64,000 nt of DNA from Lamellibrachia columna (lineage: Eukaryota; Annelida; Polychaeta; Sabellida; Siboglinidae). The translations under genes and the position numbers were made by a program. Under the pieces are notes generated by a model. It was not told where the DNA came from, ran no database searches, and saw only the letters and a list, made by a program, of their open reading frames with translations. Shown here one piece after another: positions 1 through 11,330 of this stretch. The number at the start of each line of letters is the position of its first letter. Positions within the stretch are counted from its first letter, which is position 1. Where the stretch lies: contig OY759263.1 in assembly GCA_963662155.1 (NCBI GenBank), positions 7,568,261-7,632,260 of the forward strand. Reading direction: 5' to 3'.

Positions 1-1073
1 TGCAACGGGTCAACAGCACGTCCAGCGTATGTCCCTTTCTATGGGTGGATCCGTGTACGTGCATCGCCATACCTGTCGAGTCCAGAGAACGTATGAACCG
101 TTTTGAGTCTGAATCAGTTTTGTCATCGACGTGGAAGTTTCGGTCTCCAATGACAATGAGTGGACCAGGTTGTAATACGTGTTGGTCAATGAAGCGACCC
201 CATTCTTCAAAGAAAGCCGATGTTGTTAAGCCGTTTTTCGCAGATGGCGGCGGGCGGTACATGGCAACATATGACGGCGGGCGGTACATGACAACATATG
301 GCGGCGGGCAGTACATGACAACATATGACGGCGGGCGGTACATGACAACATATGGCGGCGGGCGGTACATGACAACATATGACGGCGGGCAGTACATGAC
401 AACATATGACGGCGGGCGGTACATGACAACATATGACGGCGGGCGGTACATGACAACAATGCGCATAGATGACTTACAGGTCATTTATTAACTAATCAAC
501 AAGACAAGGCGACGGATTGTTCTCTGTATTATCCTCACGGTACATGACAACAATGCGCATAGATGAACAGCAGGTATTCAGCGTACATTCGATGTGTTCA
601 AATGTGCGAAACATTTCAATGGTCCGTTTGCGTATGTTGAGCCGAGATTTATGGATAATAGCCACACCACCACCTTTACCAGTCGGACGGGGCGTGCGTT
701 TTATAGCATATCCAGTGGGTGTAAGATCGTTTCCCACACAAGCGTCGGTCGATGGCTTCAACCATGTCTCGCATAGCGCCATTATATCTAAATCGTTTTC
801 AGTAACTTGATCGGAGATTGCAAGTGTCTTATTCCGGCAGGATTGTGCATTTATGTAACAGACTTCGACGCCAGGTTCACGTTGATAAAATGATAATGAT
901 GACACTAATGGTACACGTGTAATATTGCTGTAGTTAACACAATTGGTGCCTGAGAGTGCAGCCTTAGGAAAGTTTCTGTTAAATGTGATTGTGGACGGGA
1001 TCGAGCAGTAGCAGTGGCAGTGGTAATGGTGTTGTTGCACGCCTGCAACTTGATTTCTTTTGAGGTTACGCAT
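1..1073 (-). mobile_element. LINE fragment, AP-endonuclease domain (CR1/L2-like), interrupted
   Basis: On the minus strand the frame ending at 492 carries an apurinic endonuclease-like N-terminal half: EVCYINAQSCRNK, then MALCETWL with the catalytic Glu, then GKGGGVAII and RIVVMYR. The domain resumes at 240-1 in another frame with FFEEWGRFIDQ, VIGDRNFHVDD (normally GDFN, so the Phe is Arg here) and HRKGHTLDVLLTR. These blocks are known from non-LTR retrotransposons of the Jockey/CR1/L2 group. Between the halves lie a stop-bearing insertion (about 470-540) and a 27-bp tandem array. The reverse transcriptase would lie left of base 1. The element is dead: shifted frames, stops and an expanded array. 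It sits immediately 5' of the SEA gene in opposite orientation. Confidence 0.8.
245..462. repeat. 27-bp minisatellite, about 8 copies, inside LINE endonuclease
   Basis: The unit GGCGGGCGGTACATGACAAC plus 7 further bases repeats about eight times with few changes (GGCGGC for GACGGC, CAG for CGG). Read on the minus strand in the LINE frame, each unit encodes nine residues, VVMYRPPSY, which is the conserved VVMYRPP motif of the endonuclease itself. A second imperfect duplication places ACATGACAACAATGCGCATA at both 446 and 541. Confidence 0.9.
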
Positions 1074-1363
1074 AGTAACACTGTCTGCGAGTTCACCTTT
1101 CCCAACATAAATTAATTACATTTGAATGGTCACTTAACGAGACAACCAAACAATCATCTATTTTAATATGTGATTATGCAGTAGTATTCCGAAACGTGAG
1201 CGTCTATGCTTGGGCATTACAGAAATTAACGAGTGTGCCAGCCACCCGTGCCAAAACTCGTGTTTTGCTTTGCAGATATCCAATAAAATCTTGAAGTCTT
1301 ATATTCCAACATGAGTACCATTCAATTAGCGTTTCATGCATATCACCCAACGTCCGTTTTCAG

Positions 1364-4300
1364 GCTTGGCAGCTGCATTGCCGGTTACAGAAATAGCACG
1401 CTTCAAGATCTCGGTGCAGCTGACGGACAAAACGTATTCACAAAACCTGGCGAACAAAGAGTCAACTGAATACAAACAGCTGAAGCCGAAAGTGGTTGAC
1501 GCAGTAAGTGGCGACATCTAGTATACACTGAAGAAAAATGTGCAGGGCAAATGCTATACGGTCTAATTGCATCTGCTGTGTCTAAACTAAAAGATTGAAC
1601 TATGGAGAATAACGGTGCTACATGTGTAATATGGTAGCCTGCAATAAATAATATACAGTCTTGGTCTATGTGTATGCAAAACGTTGGCCGTGCTCGTTTC
1701 ACAGATAACATGCCACGTGTCGTACGTTTCACAGATAACATGCCACGTGTCGTACGTTTCAGATGACAGATGTCCTCGACCAGAAGGTCGGCGCAGGCAA
1801 ATCTGAAATTACTGATGTCACGTTCAGGTATGTTTGGTGCATGTCACGAACACAGCATACCAGGTAGATGTTTAAGTTTAGATGTTTAAGTACATCCCCA
1901 GTAATGGTGGCAAACTAGTAAATATTCTCGAGAGAAACCCGATTTGGTAAATGTACTATCTTGGAAAATATTCATGTTTACTACTCACAATCTCAATCAG
2001 TTTTCTAGAAATATCCCATTTCCAGATGCGTCCGCCCCGTCTATATATTCTTCTCTTTTGGAAAACTGTGAAATTAGTTTCCACTCGTAATGGGTATCGT
2101 GATTATTAAACATGTTTCCTGATCAATTATGATCTTGTTTCCAGTAAAGGCAGTGTTGTGGTCAACTACAATGTGAAAGTGCCGAAGAGTGACGCTTCTC
2201 TCATGGACGATGTTGTCACGGCCATTAGGAAGTCCAATGGCACGTTTGCCGAGTCTAGGGTAGGCTCGGTCGGAAAGTCAGGTAAATCACATTTGTTTTT
2301 ATCCAAGTACGTATTTAATTAATTCGTTCACAATGTTTCATATAATCATAAACGAGTTGTAGAGGAACAACAGACCAGTTATGCCCTGTCGCGTGACGTT
2401 GAAAGAAAAATGTCGACCTATCACAATGCGGTCACGTGTACATCTGTCGTGCATCCCTACAAAACCATCTAAGCATAAACACTAACCTATTAAAATGTGT
2501 TAGATCATGAACAATATTACTTTGTGTTGGATATTGAATAATATTAATATGTGTTAGATCATGAACAATATCACTTTATAAATTCCTAGACTTGAACACT
2601 ACCAGATACTACGGGCAGTTCCGTGTACCAGCGATGATGTACACAGACAGCCTTCAAGACAACACAACGGATGAATATACAAAACTAGCAGAAGAAGTGG
2701 AAAAGGAGGTAAGTTGAACAGAAATAATTGCCTCGACACATATAGGGCCAACTCGTTTTTGTGATATATTTCTGGGAGGAATGTATTTTGTTAATATCAG
2801 AAAATGGGTTTCCTCTGTAAACGAATATAGCATCGTTAATCACATTATTACGGGCCATTCTCAAGAAAAGTGCCAAATTACAGTAAATAATAACTGGAAA
2901 GACAAATGTTTAATTCGTATGTTTAAGCTAGTATTATTCATATCAAGTATACTAATACACACACGAAGCAGCAAAGCATGAGCTGAAATATGAGTAGAGA
3001 AATAAAGTGTTTTATATATTCTTTGATACTGTGAGTAAAAGAGGTGTGTATAGTCATTGTTAATATGTTGCATTTGACGTTAAACAAATCAAATATCGAA
3101 AAATACCGATTTTTAAACTGTTTTCACATGTCGGTTTCTCACGACTAAAGCCATATCACAACAGATACGAAACAAAATAGAATAACATATGTCATTGACA
3201 TCGTTACCTCGGTAAAGAAAATATTTGGTAATGGTACCTTTCCAATGATTGCAAATGCAGCAAATGCAGCTGTCTCCGACATAAAATGTTATTACGCAAC
3301 CGGATCCTTACATCCTGGTCTTTTCACGGTATAGTGCAGGCTGGAAACTAATTTTATACCACATTGTTGGAATATATTGAATCAAGGCAACAGTTAAGAC
3401 ACTGTAAATTCAAAAAGTAAATCATTACAAAATGTAAATAGTTATTAACTCTGTGATGTCTACGGGTGATGCTAACCATTGCTATACTACTGAATGCGTA
3501 TAATCAATACATTGTAGCATTGCTTAAATTGTATCTTGAATAGTAATTAATATGTTTTATGTGAGACGTCCACAGACAGAGTACAAGCAGATAACGGTAA
3601 TGACATTTCAACATAAAGTAGTCCCTGCTTCTCAGAATGGCATTATTGAAATGTTTATGGCCAAGATAAATATGCTAATTAGTTTTAACCATAAAATGTA
3701 CAGTCTGAAGGAAATGTTGTCTATACAACAATTCATTTGTGTGCGTCAATTGGTCATTGTTTGTGAGAATGGTCCATCTATCAAAATGAATGATACGTTA
3801 TATCAGTCTCTACCATGCGTGTTTCTTTGATATTCCTTATTTGCATGAAAACGTAATTTTTTCAGCTTACAAGAATATACAAGAAGAGTGAAAATATTGG
3901 CTCAAAGCTGGTCGATGTGACTGACATAGCGTTCACGTACGTACGAGGTTCCAACACTAAACAGCATTATACTCATGACCATTTCTCCACAGTATGTAGA
4001 CACGTTTGCGAGAACATATATCCCAATGTAGGTATTATACTTATAATCCGATTATTAGAAAGTTGGAACCGTGCAATACCCCTGGAGATATACAGACAGT
4101 CAATACATATGCGCTGGTACTAACATTGTATATTATGTGATGTGCAACAGGAAGGGCAGCGTTATCGTCGACTTTTCCCTGTGGGTGGATGCAAGCATCG
4201 AGGACAAGGATCTGCTGAGAGAAATCCTCGTTAAGGAGAAAGATTTCAAGATACATGGTTTTGTCGTGGATCCAAAGAGCATCAGAGTGTCTGGTAAGTT

Positions 4301-4821
4301 CAACTTTCCTTTTGTTTGTTACATTCATTATAATATTATCATTTCTAAATATCACAGTATATAATATATAGAATGTGTCTCTACGTAGATGATAGTTACT
4401 GTATGCATAGTACAATCATATTAATTTGTAGTACGCTACAATTAGTTTTAAATTAATTATTATAATATATTACCCGTTCCGTTTTCTTGTACTGTATTGG
4501 TCTTATGGAATATTTGTTATTAGAAATATACTTAATCTTTCCACTTCATTGTTTCAGACAAAACGTTGGGAGGAAAAGGTAAATATTTATATTGATCGAT
4601 TTCAGCTGACTTTAATCTCAAAACACTGTCAGGTAAACGAACCAAACGACGAGAAGCGACCTGAACATTTACTTGTACATTGTAACATTTCTCGCGAGCA
4701 GCGTTTGATTTGAAAACAAATACTATTATCATTATTAATACTCTAACTTGTACTTTTACCAATTAAGTTTATTTTTATTTTATAGTTAAAGTTATTATGA
4801 TCACCATTATTATTATTATTG

Positions 4822-4899
<78 letters not shown>

Positions 4900-4900
4900 A

Positions 4901-4942
<42 letters not shown>

Positions 4943-7942
4943 CAGTAGTAACAACACCATCTGCAGCTCTGCTGTTGTCATTCATATAAGTGTTGTCGTC
5001 GTTTCACGTTCAGCTTTCCCGTGGCTGCCGGTGGTCCTCGGCACGATCCTGTCTGTCGTCCTACTCGTCCTCGTCGTCATTCTCGTCATCTTCACCGTGC
5101 GCAAGTTCAGAGAAGCCAAGTTGCGTAGATGGGAGTCCTCGGACGACGAGGAGGATGTCAACAAGCACTACAAGCACTACAGGTAATGATAATAAACATT
5201 ATTATCATTGTAGCTGCAACAGTAGCATCAGCAGCTGTTATTACTGTTGAAGTTGCTGATTATGGACTCATCGTCATCACCATCATAATAGTTATTGCTG
5301 TCGTCGCTGTTGTTGTCATTATTAGTAATTGCCATCGCAGTCACAATCATCATTATCATTAATACGATCGGATTTGTATTTATCGAAACATGTATCATAT
5401 TACCACAATATAAGACGGAGAATTGAGAAGTGGCCGTTATTAATATCTACACGAGCATCATCAGGTCATCACCCCTTCATTGTGTTTATGTATGTGCCTT
5501 GTTGCTATAGCCCGACAGCGACGAAGCGACAGAGACTGTGGAAGGAGAGAACGCCAACGATGCCCCCCGTTGATCCAGCAGCGCTACAGAGAGATAGATA
5601 CGATCGTCAGCGGATGGACGTGGTCAGCCGAGCAATGAGCAAAGTAGCAAACATCGTGAGTTGTCGCTGTTTGTGCGTCAGTATCACTGTAGTGAGTGGG
5701 TTAATCAGTGCACCCGTGGGTGTCCAAAATAGTGAATGGAAAAGAATGTCAACCTTCGTGTATCATTTACAGCGGAACTGTTGTATCCGGTGGTCGTATT
5801 GTGTTCGTTTGAGAAAGAAATCTTCAAGTGCCAAATTTGATGAGGATAGCGAGCGTTGTGAAGACATCTAGACTCCCAGTAAGCGGCAGTACTTGATTTG
5901 TTGTAGAACTGGAGCGTAATGCGAAACTTTGCCCAGCGCAACCCGGGCCAGCAAGGCGACATGCTTCACCGGAGTGCCCCGGCACAGCGAGGCAACGACT
6001 ATTGGGTGAGTCAAACATCTGGTGACAGAGTGGACACCAATATTATGTCTTATTGTGCATCTAAAGCAAAAGTCCGCCTTGTATCGGTCTACGATTCCAC
6101 CCCGGAGAACGGCTTGCTATATTTCGATACGTGTATGAGGCACATTGCCTCGTATATAACACTACACAAAAGTACATTCCGTGTATGTGCTATCACACAA
6201 ATCCAAAAATCACATTAGCCAAACGTTAGTTGTTCGGTTAGCCGCGAATGGACAACAGTCGAAGTAGCTGATCCCGATAAATAGTCATTTGATGGCTGCA
6301 GCAAATGGGACAAAGTAGCCCCCCTCCCAGTAGCCCCCGTCCCAGTAGCCAACTGGGACAAAGTTAGCGTCCTTATTTGTACATCGGGATACAACATCGG
6401 TGATTGCAAAATACTACATTTGATCCACGAGGATGCCTGCTACGATAGCGATTAGGCCGAATTTCAAAATATGATATTTATGTGTACCTTAAACCTTTCT
6501 ATATTGTTTTTTTTAGAATTACGAACAGGATAAATATATTTTATTAGATATTGCCAAACTATGACTAATTTGCATCAAATCATTCGATGTTTGTCTGGTA
6601 TCCTCCCAGTAGCCCCCGGCCCAGTAGCCCCCGTCCCGCAACCCCTTATCCGTAGCCCCCCGTTCCAGTAGCCCCGGTTCCCGTAGCCCCCGACCCAGTA
6701 GCCCCCGTTCCTGTAGCCCCCCGTTCCAGTAGCCCCCGTTCCCGTAGCCCCCCGACCCAGTAGCCCCCGTTCCCGTAGCCCCCGACCCAGTAGCCCCCGT
6801 TACCATAGCCCCCGACCCAGTAGCCCCAGTCCCTGTAGCCCCCGAGGTGTGAGAACTGAATCCCAGTAGCCCCCGGTCGGTGTGCTATTTATTTAACACA
6901 CGCCCTCTAAAGTATTTGACTATAAAATGTGTATTTATATTTATTTATTTATTTCGACAATAACATGATTATGGTATCACAGTCTAACAACATTTACAAT
7001 ACAAAAATCTAGCAAAATAAAATAATTCATCAAATAATTGTTGTTCTTTTGAAATGTAAAGGTAATAGCATGTTTACAAAGTGTTACAAAGTGTCCCGTG
7101 TAAGTTAATCAGTTGAAGCTCCAACTTTCACACATTGGTTGGATAGCTCATTACCCAAACATTTAAATTAACTTTCACTCGCTGAGTCCAAAGCTAACTG
7201 CTAAGATGTAAGCTAAAGTTATTGTGAGTTAATCAGAATTCAATCTAATGTTCACATGTTTAGTAGAAAGCCAACTGTCCGCACGTTTAACTGAAGATTG
7301 CCATAGTCGGATATTACTCTTCATCCTATGCCAAATCTGTATTATTTTGTGATGTTAGGCATTATCAGTTGATTGTGCGTGGAAATTCGTGACACTTTAT
7401 TAGCATTTTCATTTTAGTGATTCCAAATAAAAGAGGGTTTTTACGGTTTCACTCTAATAAAGAATGCGATACTCCTTGTGCACACCACCTTTATGATTAT
7501 TCCTTTATTCATAATAAAGGTGAGGCAAAACAGTGAATGGAACGGCCAGGAAGTTTTTAGCCCCAGTAGCCCCCCATTAGTCCCACTAGGCCCCCATTAG
7601 CCCCAGTAGCCCCCATTAGTCCCACTATTCCCCCATTAGTCCCAGTAGCCCCCCGTTAGTCCCACTATGCCCCCATTAGCCCCAGTAGCCACCCATTAGT
7701 CCCACTAGGCCCCCATTAGTCCCAGTAGCCCCCAGTTAGTTCCACTATGCCCCCATTAGTCCCACTAGCCTCCTATTAATCGGGGGCTACTGGAAGGGGG
7801 CCAAGTGTACTAAACCGTTTGTTTTTTATAACTATTGTCCTGTTTTCCTGCAATGAAATCAGTGCAATAAAGATAGGAATGTCTTCTACTGTGATGCACA
7901 ACTGACTTATGTTTACGTTTGGTATTTCAGTCGTGGCACTAG
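1364..7942 (+). CDS. SEA-domain type I membrane protein, 3' part (11 exons)
   Basis: Exons, each with AG/GT borders and matching phases: 1364-1503, 1763-1827, 2145-2281, 2590-2708, 3866-3936, 4151-4293, 4558-4578, 5014-5182, 5511-5655, 5907-6005, 7931-7942. The first three encode one SEA domain (FKISVQLTDKTYSQNL ... ITDVTF ... KGSVVVNYNV). The next three encode a second (YGQFRVPAMMYTDSL ... KLVDVTDIAF ... KGSVIVDFSLWV). Both keep the G-S-V-x-V site where SEA domains known from MUC1-type proteins self-cleave. A short linker (DKTLGGK) leads to a transmembrane helix (PWLPVVLGTILSVVLLVLVV) with a basic stop-transfer KFREAKLRRW and an acidic ESSDDEED. The gene enters in phase 1, so 5' exons and the signal peptide lie upstream, beyond the LINE. 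The SEA and TM exons are firm. The tail is less so: exon 5511-5655 also has an acidic alternative frame, and the last exon ends after three codons in the predicted phase although other frames stay open to about 8130. A mucin-like or receptor-like adhesive role is inferred; no ortholog is named. Confidence 0.8.
1691..1757 (+). repeat. 30-bp duplication containing the exon 2 acceptor region
   Basis: GTTTCACAGATAACATGCC followed by ACGTGTCGTAC occurs twice in tandem. A third, partial copy (CGTTTCAG then ATGACA) is the real 3' splice site of exon 1763-1827. The two upstream copies therefore carry acceptor-like CACAG sequences just before the true acceptor. Confidence 0.85.
4807..4951. repeat. (ATT)n then (AGT)n trinucleotide tract
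   Basis: About 45 bp of ATT repeats passes directly into about 95 bp of AGT repeats. It lies in the intron before the transmembrane exon of the SEA gene, about 60 bp from the acceptor at 5013. Open frames of Ser, Ile, Thr or Leu homopolymers across it are artefacts. Confidence 0.95.
6601..6870. repeat. C-rich minisatellite with CAGTAGCCCCC core
   Basis: Units of about 15-17 bp (CCCAGTAGCCCCCGTTCC and variants) are repeated roughly 16 times. A shorter burst of the same core is at 6310-6357. Both lie in the last intron of the SEA gene. The minus strand has many G5 runs. Confidence 0.9.
7558..7795. repeat. C-rich minisatellite, CCCATTAGTCCCACTAG units
   Basis: Units alternate between CCCATTAGTCCCACTAGGCC and CCCATTAGCCCCAGTAGCCC, about 12 in all. 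The shared CAGTAGCCCC core links this array to those at 6310-6357 and 6601-6870 in the same intron. It ends 136 bp before the acceptor of the last exon. Confidence 0.9.
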
Positions 7943-8381
7943 GCCAAATGATCGTTCAAGTGAACCCGACATGAGGAGATTACGGAAAACGACAATGAAA
8001 TGGCACCAACATCGACAATGGAAACGCACGAGACAATCTACACCGACAAGCACGTTCCGATCACGTGTTGCGCGTCACGTGACAAACGCTCACGCAAGCT
8101 ACGATTATCTTCGTACGATACTTTGACGTAAGAGACGTTGACGTGAGACGTTGACGTAACAAATGACAAAGCCGATCGCCGCATCGCTTCACCTGGAACG
8201 TTTTGTGGCCCGATATCCTGACAGTACACATCCGGGTTAAACGGACCTGACAATTTCGAATAATGAAATGACAATGCACAGTGTCCAGTTGAGTGCATGG
8301 TCGGTGCAGGTGACCGTGAATGGTCACTGCTATGGACATTGCAGCATGACTGTCCATGGATATATTCGAGACACTGTAAAT

Positions 8382-8457
8382 CGGTAAATAGAAGAACGAT
8401 TCTACAAGATTTGTGGAATTCTCCACGAATCTGGTAGAACTGTTCTTCTATTTACCG
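8382..8457. other. 76-bp near-perfect hairpin
   Basis: CGGTAAATAGAAGAAC at the left end pairs perfectly with GTTCTTCTATTTACCG at the right end. After a short mismatch, TTCTAC pairs with GTAGAA and GATTTGTGG with CCACGAATC (one G-T pair). The whole is a stem of about 35 bp around a tiny AATT-containing loop. It lies about 250 bp past the last SEA-gene open frame. It could be a miRNA-like precursor, a 3' UTR hairpin or a minimal MITE; sequence alone does not decide. Confidence 0.7.
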
Positions 8458-10015
8458 ACACAAACGTTTCACATGCGTTCAAGTCTGTAGTGAAAGTTTC
8501 ACTTTATCGTGAATATAATAGTCCAGGGTGACTTCCTAAAATTGCAAATTCGCCAGGATGTGATTTTATTAAGGGGATTATGCATATTACTCAAGGTTAA
8601 TACGAGAATATGTCTGGAGTATAATTACTTGGGACATTATATTGTTGGAGACAATACTGTGGAACCGTTTGTTTAACCAATATTGTGTACACTTATTAAT
8701 CAGTATCAGTTGCGTACTAATGGTATTCTAAATTTTACGGCTGGTGAATTCATGAAGCTGTGGCTGTGTATATAATTGCGCTCACTAATACTATAGTAGC
8801 CATTTCAGTTTAATACTTATCATATTGTGAATGTGATGTAGTATGTCCGATTTATCTCCCAATAATCATTCGAACAGTTGAGTAAATTCTCTTTACGATT
8901 AAAGTAATCTGACCGATAATTGCCATAGTGGTAGCACGTGCTATCAAACATCGTCATTTGTGAAACATATTTTGAAAATTAACTCATAATGATATATATC
9001 CCCTCTAGATTGATGTCAGTGCAAATGTGCGTCATACAGAAATGTCATTACTAAGATTAGTTATCGTTAAGGAACTAAGGTGCTATAGCTAGGTGCAGGT
9101 GTTAAAATTAATACGGTTGCATCCTGCAGTATATTTGCAGAGGTACTAAAATTGTAGAAAGTGAATATAACATGTTTGTGTTTCAAAATAAAGTTGCATT
9201 TTTAATGTAATTGTCGTTCGCCTGTGGTGTCGTAGACAATATATAAACATTTTAGAAACTGCTCTAACGATGTTTCGTCAAGAGCACTGTGATAACCTAA
9301 TGAAATAGAATGAAATGCCCTGATGAATTTCTTCGGGTATTTGCCTTAAGTCACAAGTAGTTAATGTGCCGTCAATGTGAATGAGGTCTTGAACGTACAC
9401 TAAATCAGCCAGCTCTCAGAATTATTCCTATGCACCAATGATTATCTGAACGGGTAAATATATAAGAGAACGTAATAAATAAAATAAAGATAGCATGCGT
9501 TCCACACGCAATAGGTTCGCGTCCACACAAGCAATGATATGGTTTCGAGCTATATTTATAGGTGCCAAATTGGTAATCGAGATTAGCTCAACCTTGCGCC
9601 CACAGTGTTTGATACGTAAGAGCAACTAAAAGTAAGAAATACAATAACGAACATTGCCAGGCAATTACCACCACATCTTACTGACAAGTGAGTTGAGTAT
9701 CCACTGTACTGTGTCAACAGTGTATCGGTATCAGTGTCCTAAACGTCGAACTGTCTATTAAAGTCTACTAATGACGACAAGTTATCAAACCATTGGCATT
9801 TTGATACCGTCCCTAGTTTGACACACAATACACATGTCAATATAAGAAGGTTCAATAAGACTGGGTAGACAGTGTTTGTTGGTGCGCAGTCGGGCGAAGC
9901 GGCATTGTTCGACCAGCAACATATTCGCGTGCGTGCTTGCGTGCTCGTGCGAGCGTGTTTTTCAACTTCCCAATTCTATGCCATTGCTATCTATACCGTA
10001 CATTTTGTGACTATT
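8458..10015. other. Intergenic, no gene seen
   Basis: AT-rich sequence without recognisable protein blocks, splice-framed frames or tandem arrays. It ends in a GC-rich approach (GCGTGCTTGCGTGCTCGTGC at about 9929) to the CCCG tract. Confidence 0.6.
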
Positions 10016-10347
10016 GCCCGCCCGCCCGCCCGCCCGCCCGCCCGCCCGCCCGCCCGCCCGCCCGCCCGCCCGCCCGCCCGCCCGCCCGCCCGCCCGCCCG
10101 CCCGCCCGCCCGCCCGCCCGCCCGCCCGCCCGCCCGCCCGCCCGCCCGCCCGCCCGCCCGCCCGCCCGCCCGCCCGCCCGCCCGCCCGCCCGCCCGCCCG
10201 CCCGCCCGCCCGCCCGCCCGCCCGCCCGCCCGCCCGCCCGCCCGCCCGCCCGCCCGCCCGCCCGCCCGCCCGCCCGCCCGCCCGCCCGCCCGCCCGCCCG
10301 CCCGCCCGCCCGCCCGCCCGCCCGCCCGCCCGCCAGCCCGCCCGCCC
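10016..10347. repeat. (CCCG)n tetranucleotide tract, about 80 copies
   Basis: An almost uninterrupted run of CCCG over about 320 bp, with one CCAG near 10333. The minus strand is (GGGC)n, a strong G-quadruplex candidate, and the plus strand is C-rich. All six frames stay open (Pro-Ala-Arg-Pro or Gly-Arg-Ala), so frames spanning 9872-10402 are not genes. The exact length in the genome is uncertain because such tracts assemble poorly. Confidence 0.97.
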
Positions 10348-11330
10348 ACAGTCACAACTTCGTATTTTTATGGTCATTAGGTTTAGTAAAATAACAAATT
10401 AGTTTCTCGTCCGGGCTTTTATTAAAAGAAAGGAATGCCCTAATTATTATTTACTATTTATGGATTCTTTGCGATTTGTTTCAAAGATGGCTGCCATGTC
10501 TTAGATGTTCACTGTGGTTGATTTAAAGACAAGCTGTAGTTTTTTAAACGCAATATGAAACATGCCAGTGATGCATTTTACTATAAAACCGTTGAATGGA
10601 AACGTTGACGTCAATGGAATATGGCTTGTACGTGTTACACCGGAAAAACTACTTAAATTGACTACAAATAAACAAGAAGCAAACACAATGTTGAATGTAT
10701 ATAATGTCAGGTGTAGGTACTACCCCAATACGCCCTGCATGATGCGTAGAGACTCTGTAAGGTGTCGTCGTTCTTATGTTGGACTCTGTAGAAGGCACAG
10801 CCCTACCCCAGTACGCCCCGCATGATGCGTAGATGAAATTTTCCACTTTTAGTACAAATCCATTTAAGGAGATATGTGATTTAACAATTTCAGTCTTATA
10901 TAGTTATTAAAATCAGCCCACCCGTATGGCAGCGTTCCTCCAGACCTGGTATTATTTGAACAGCATTTCTGCTTAATATACAATCACAATAATTATATTG
11001 TGTAAATTCATAAACCTACAATTTGGCTCGGACAGGTGTTTCTTTCTACTACACTGTATGTACTCAAGGCAGGATTTTAAATTGGAGGGGGCCATCCGAG
11101 TGAACGAGGAGTGGCGGGGGTCTGGGCCACAGCCCCTTTTATGGGGGTTAGAGTGTGAACTTGTGAAGTCCACTGGAAAATGTAAATTGATTCAAATTAA
11201 GTTAATTTATTTGAACTCCACAAAAAGAGAAAATGTTTATACAAGTTTTACAACACAAACACTGGGTCGGCGAGCCGAAGTTGGGGCAAATTGGTTACCG
11301 GTAGTCACATCACCAATGGCTGGTGTGTGC
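10348..11330. other. Intergenic, one short direct repeat
   Basis: No gene recognised. A block ACGCCCTGCATGATGCGTAG at about 10730 recurs as ACGCCCCGCATGATGCGTAG at about 10813, each preceded by TACCCCA. The rest is AT-rich. Confidence 0.55.

Noticed and set aside
9872..10402. Pro-Ala-Arg-rich protein
   Set aside because: Frame across the (CCCG)n tract; every phase on both strands is open.
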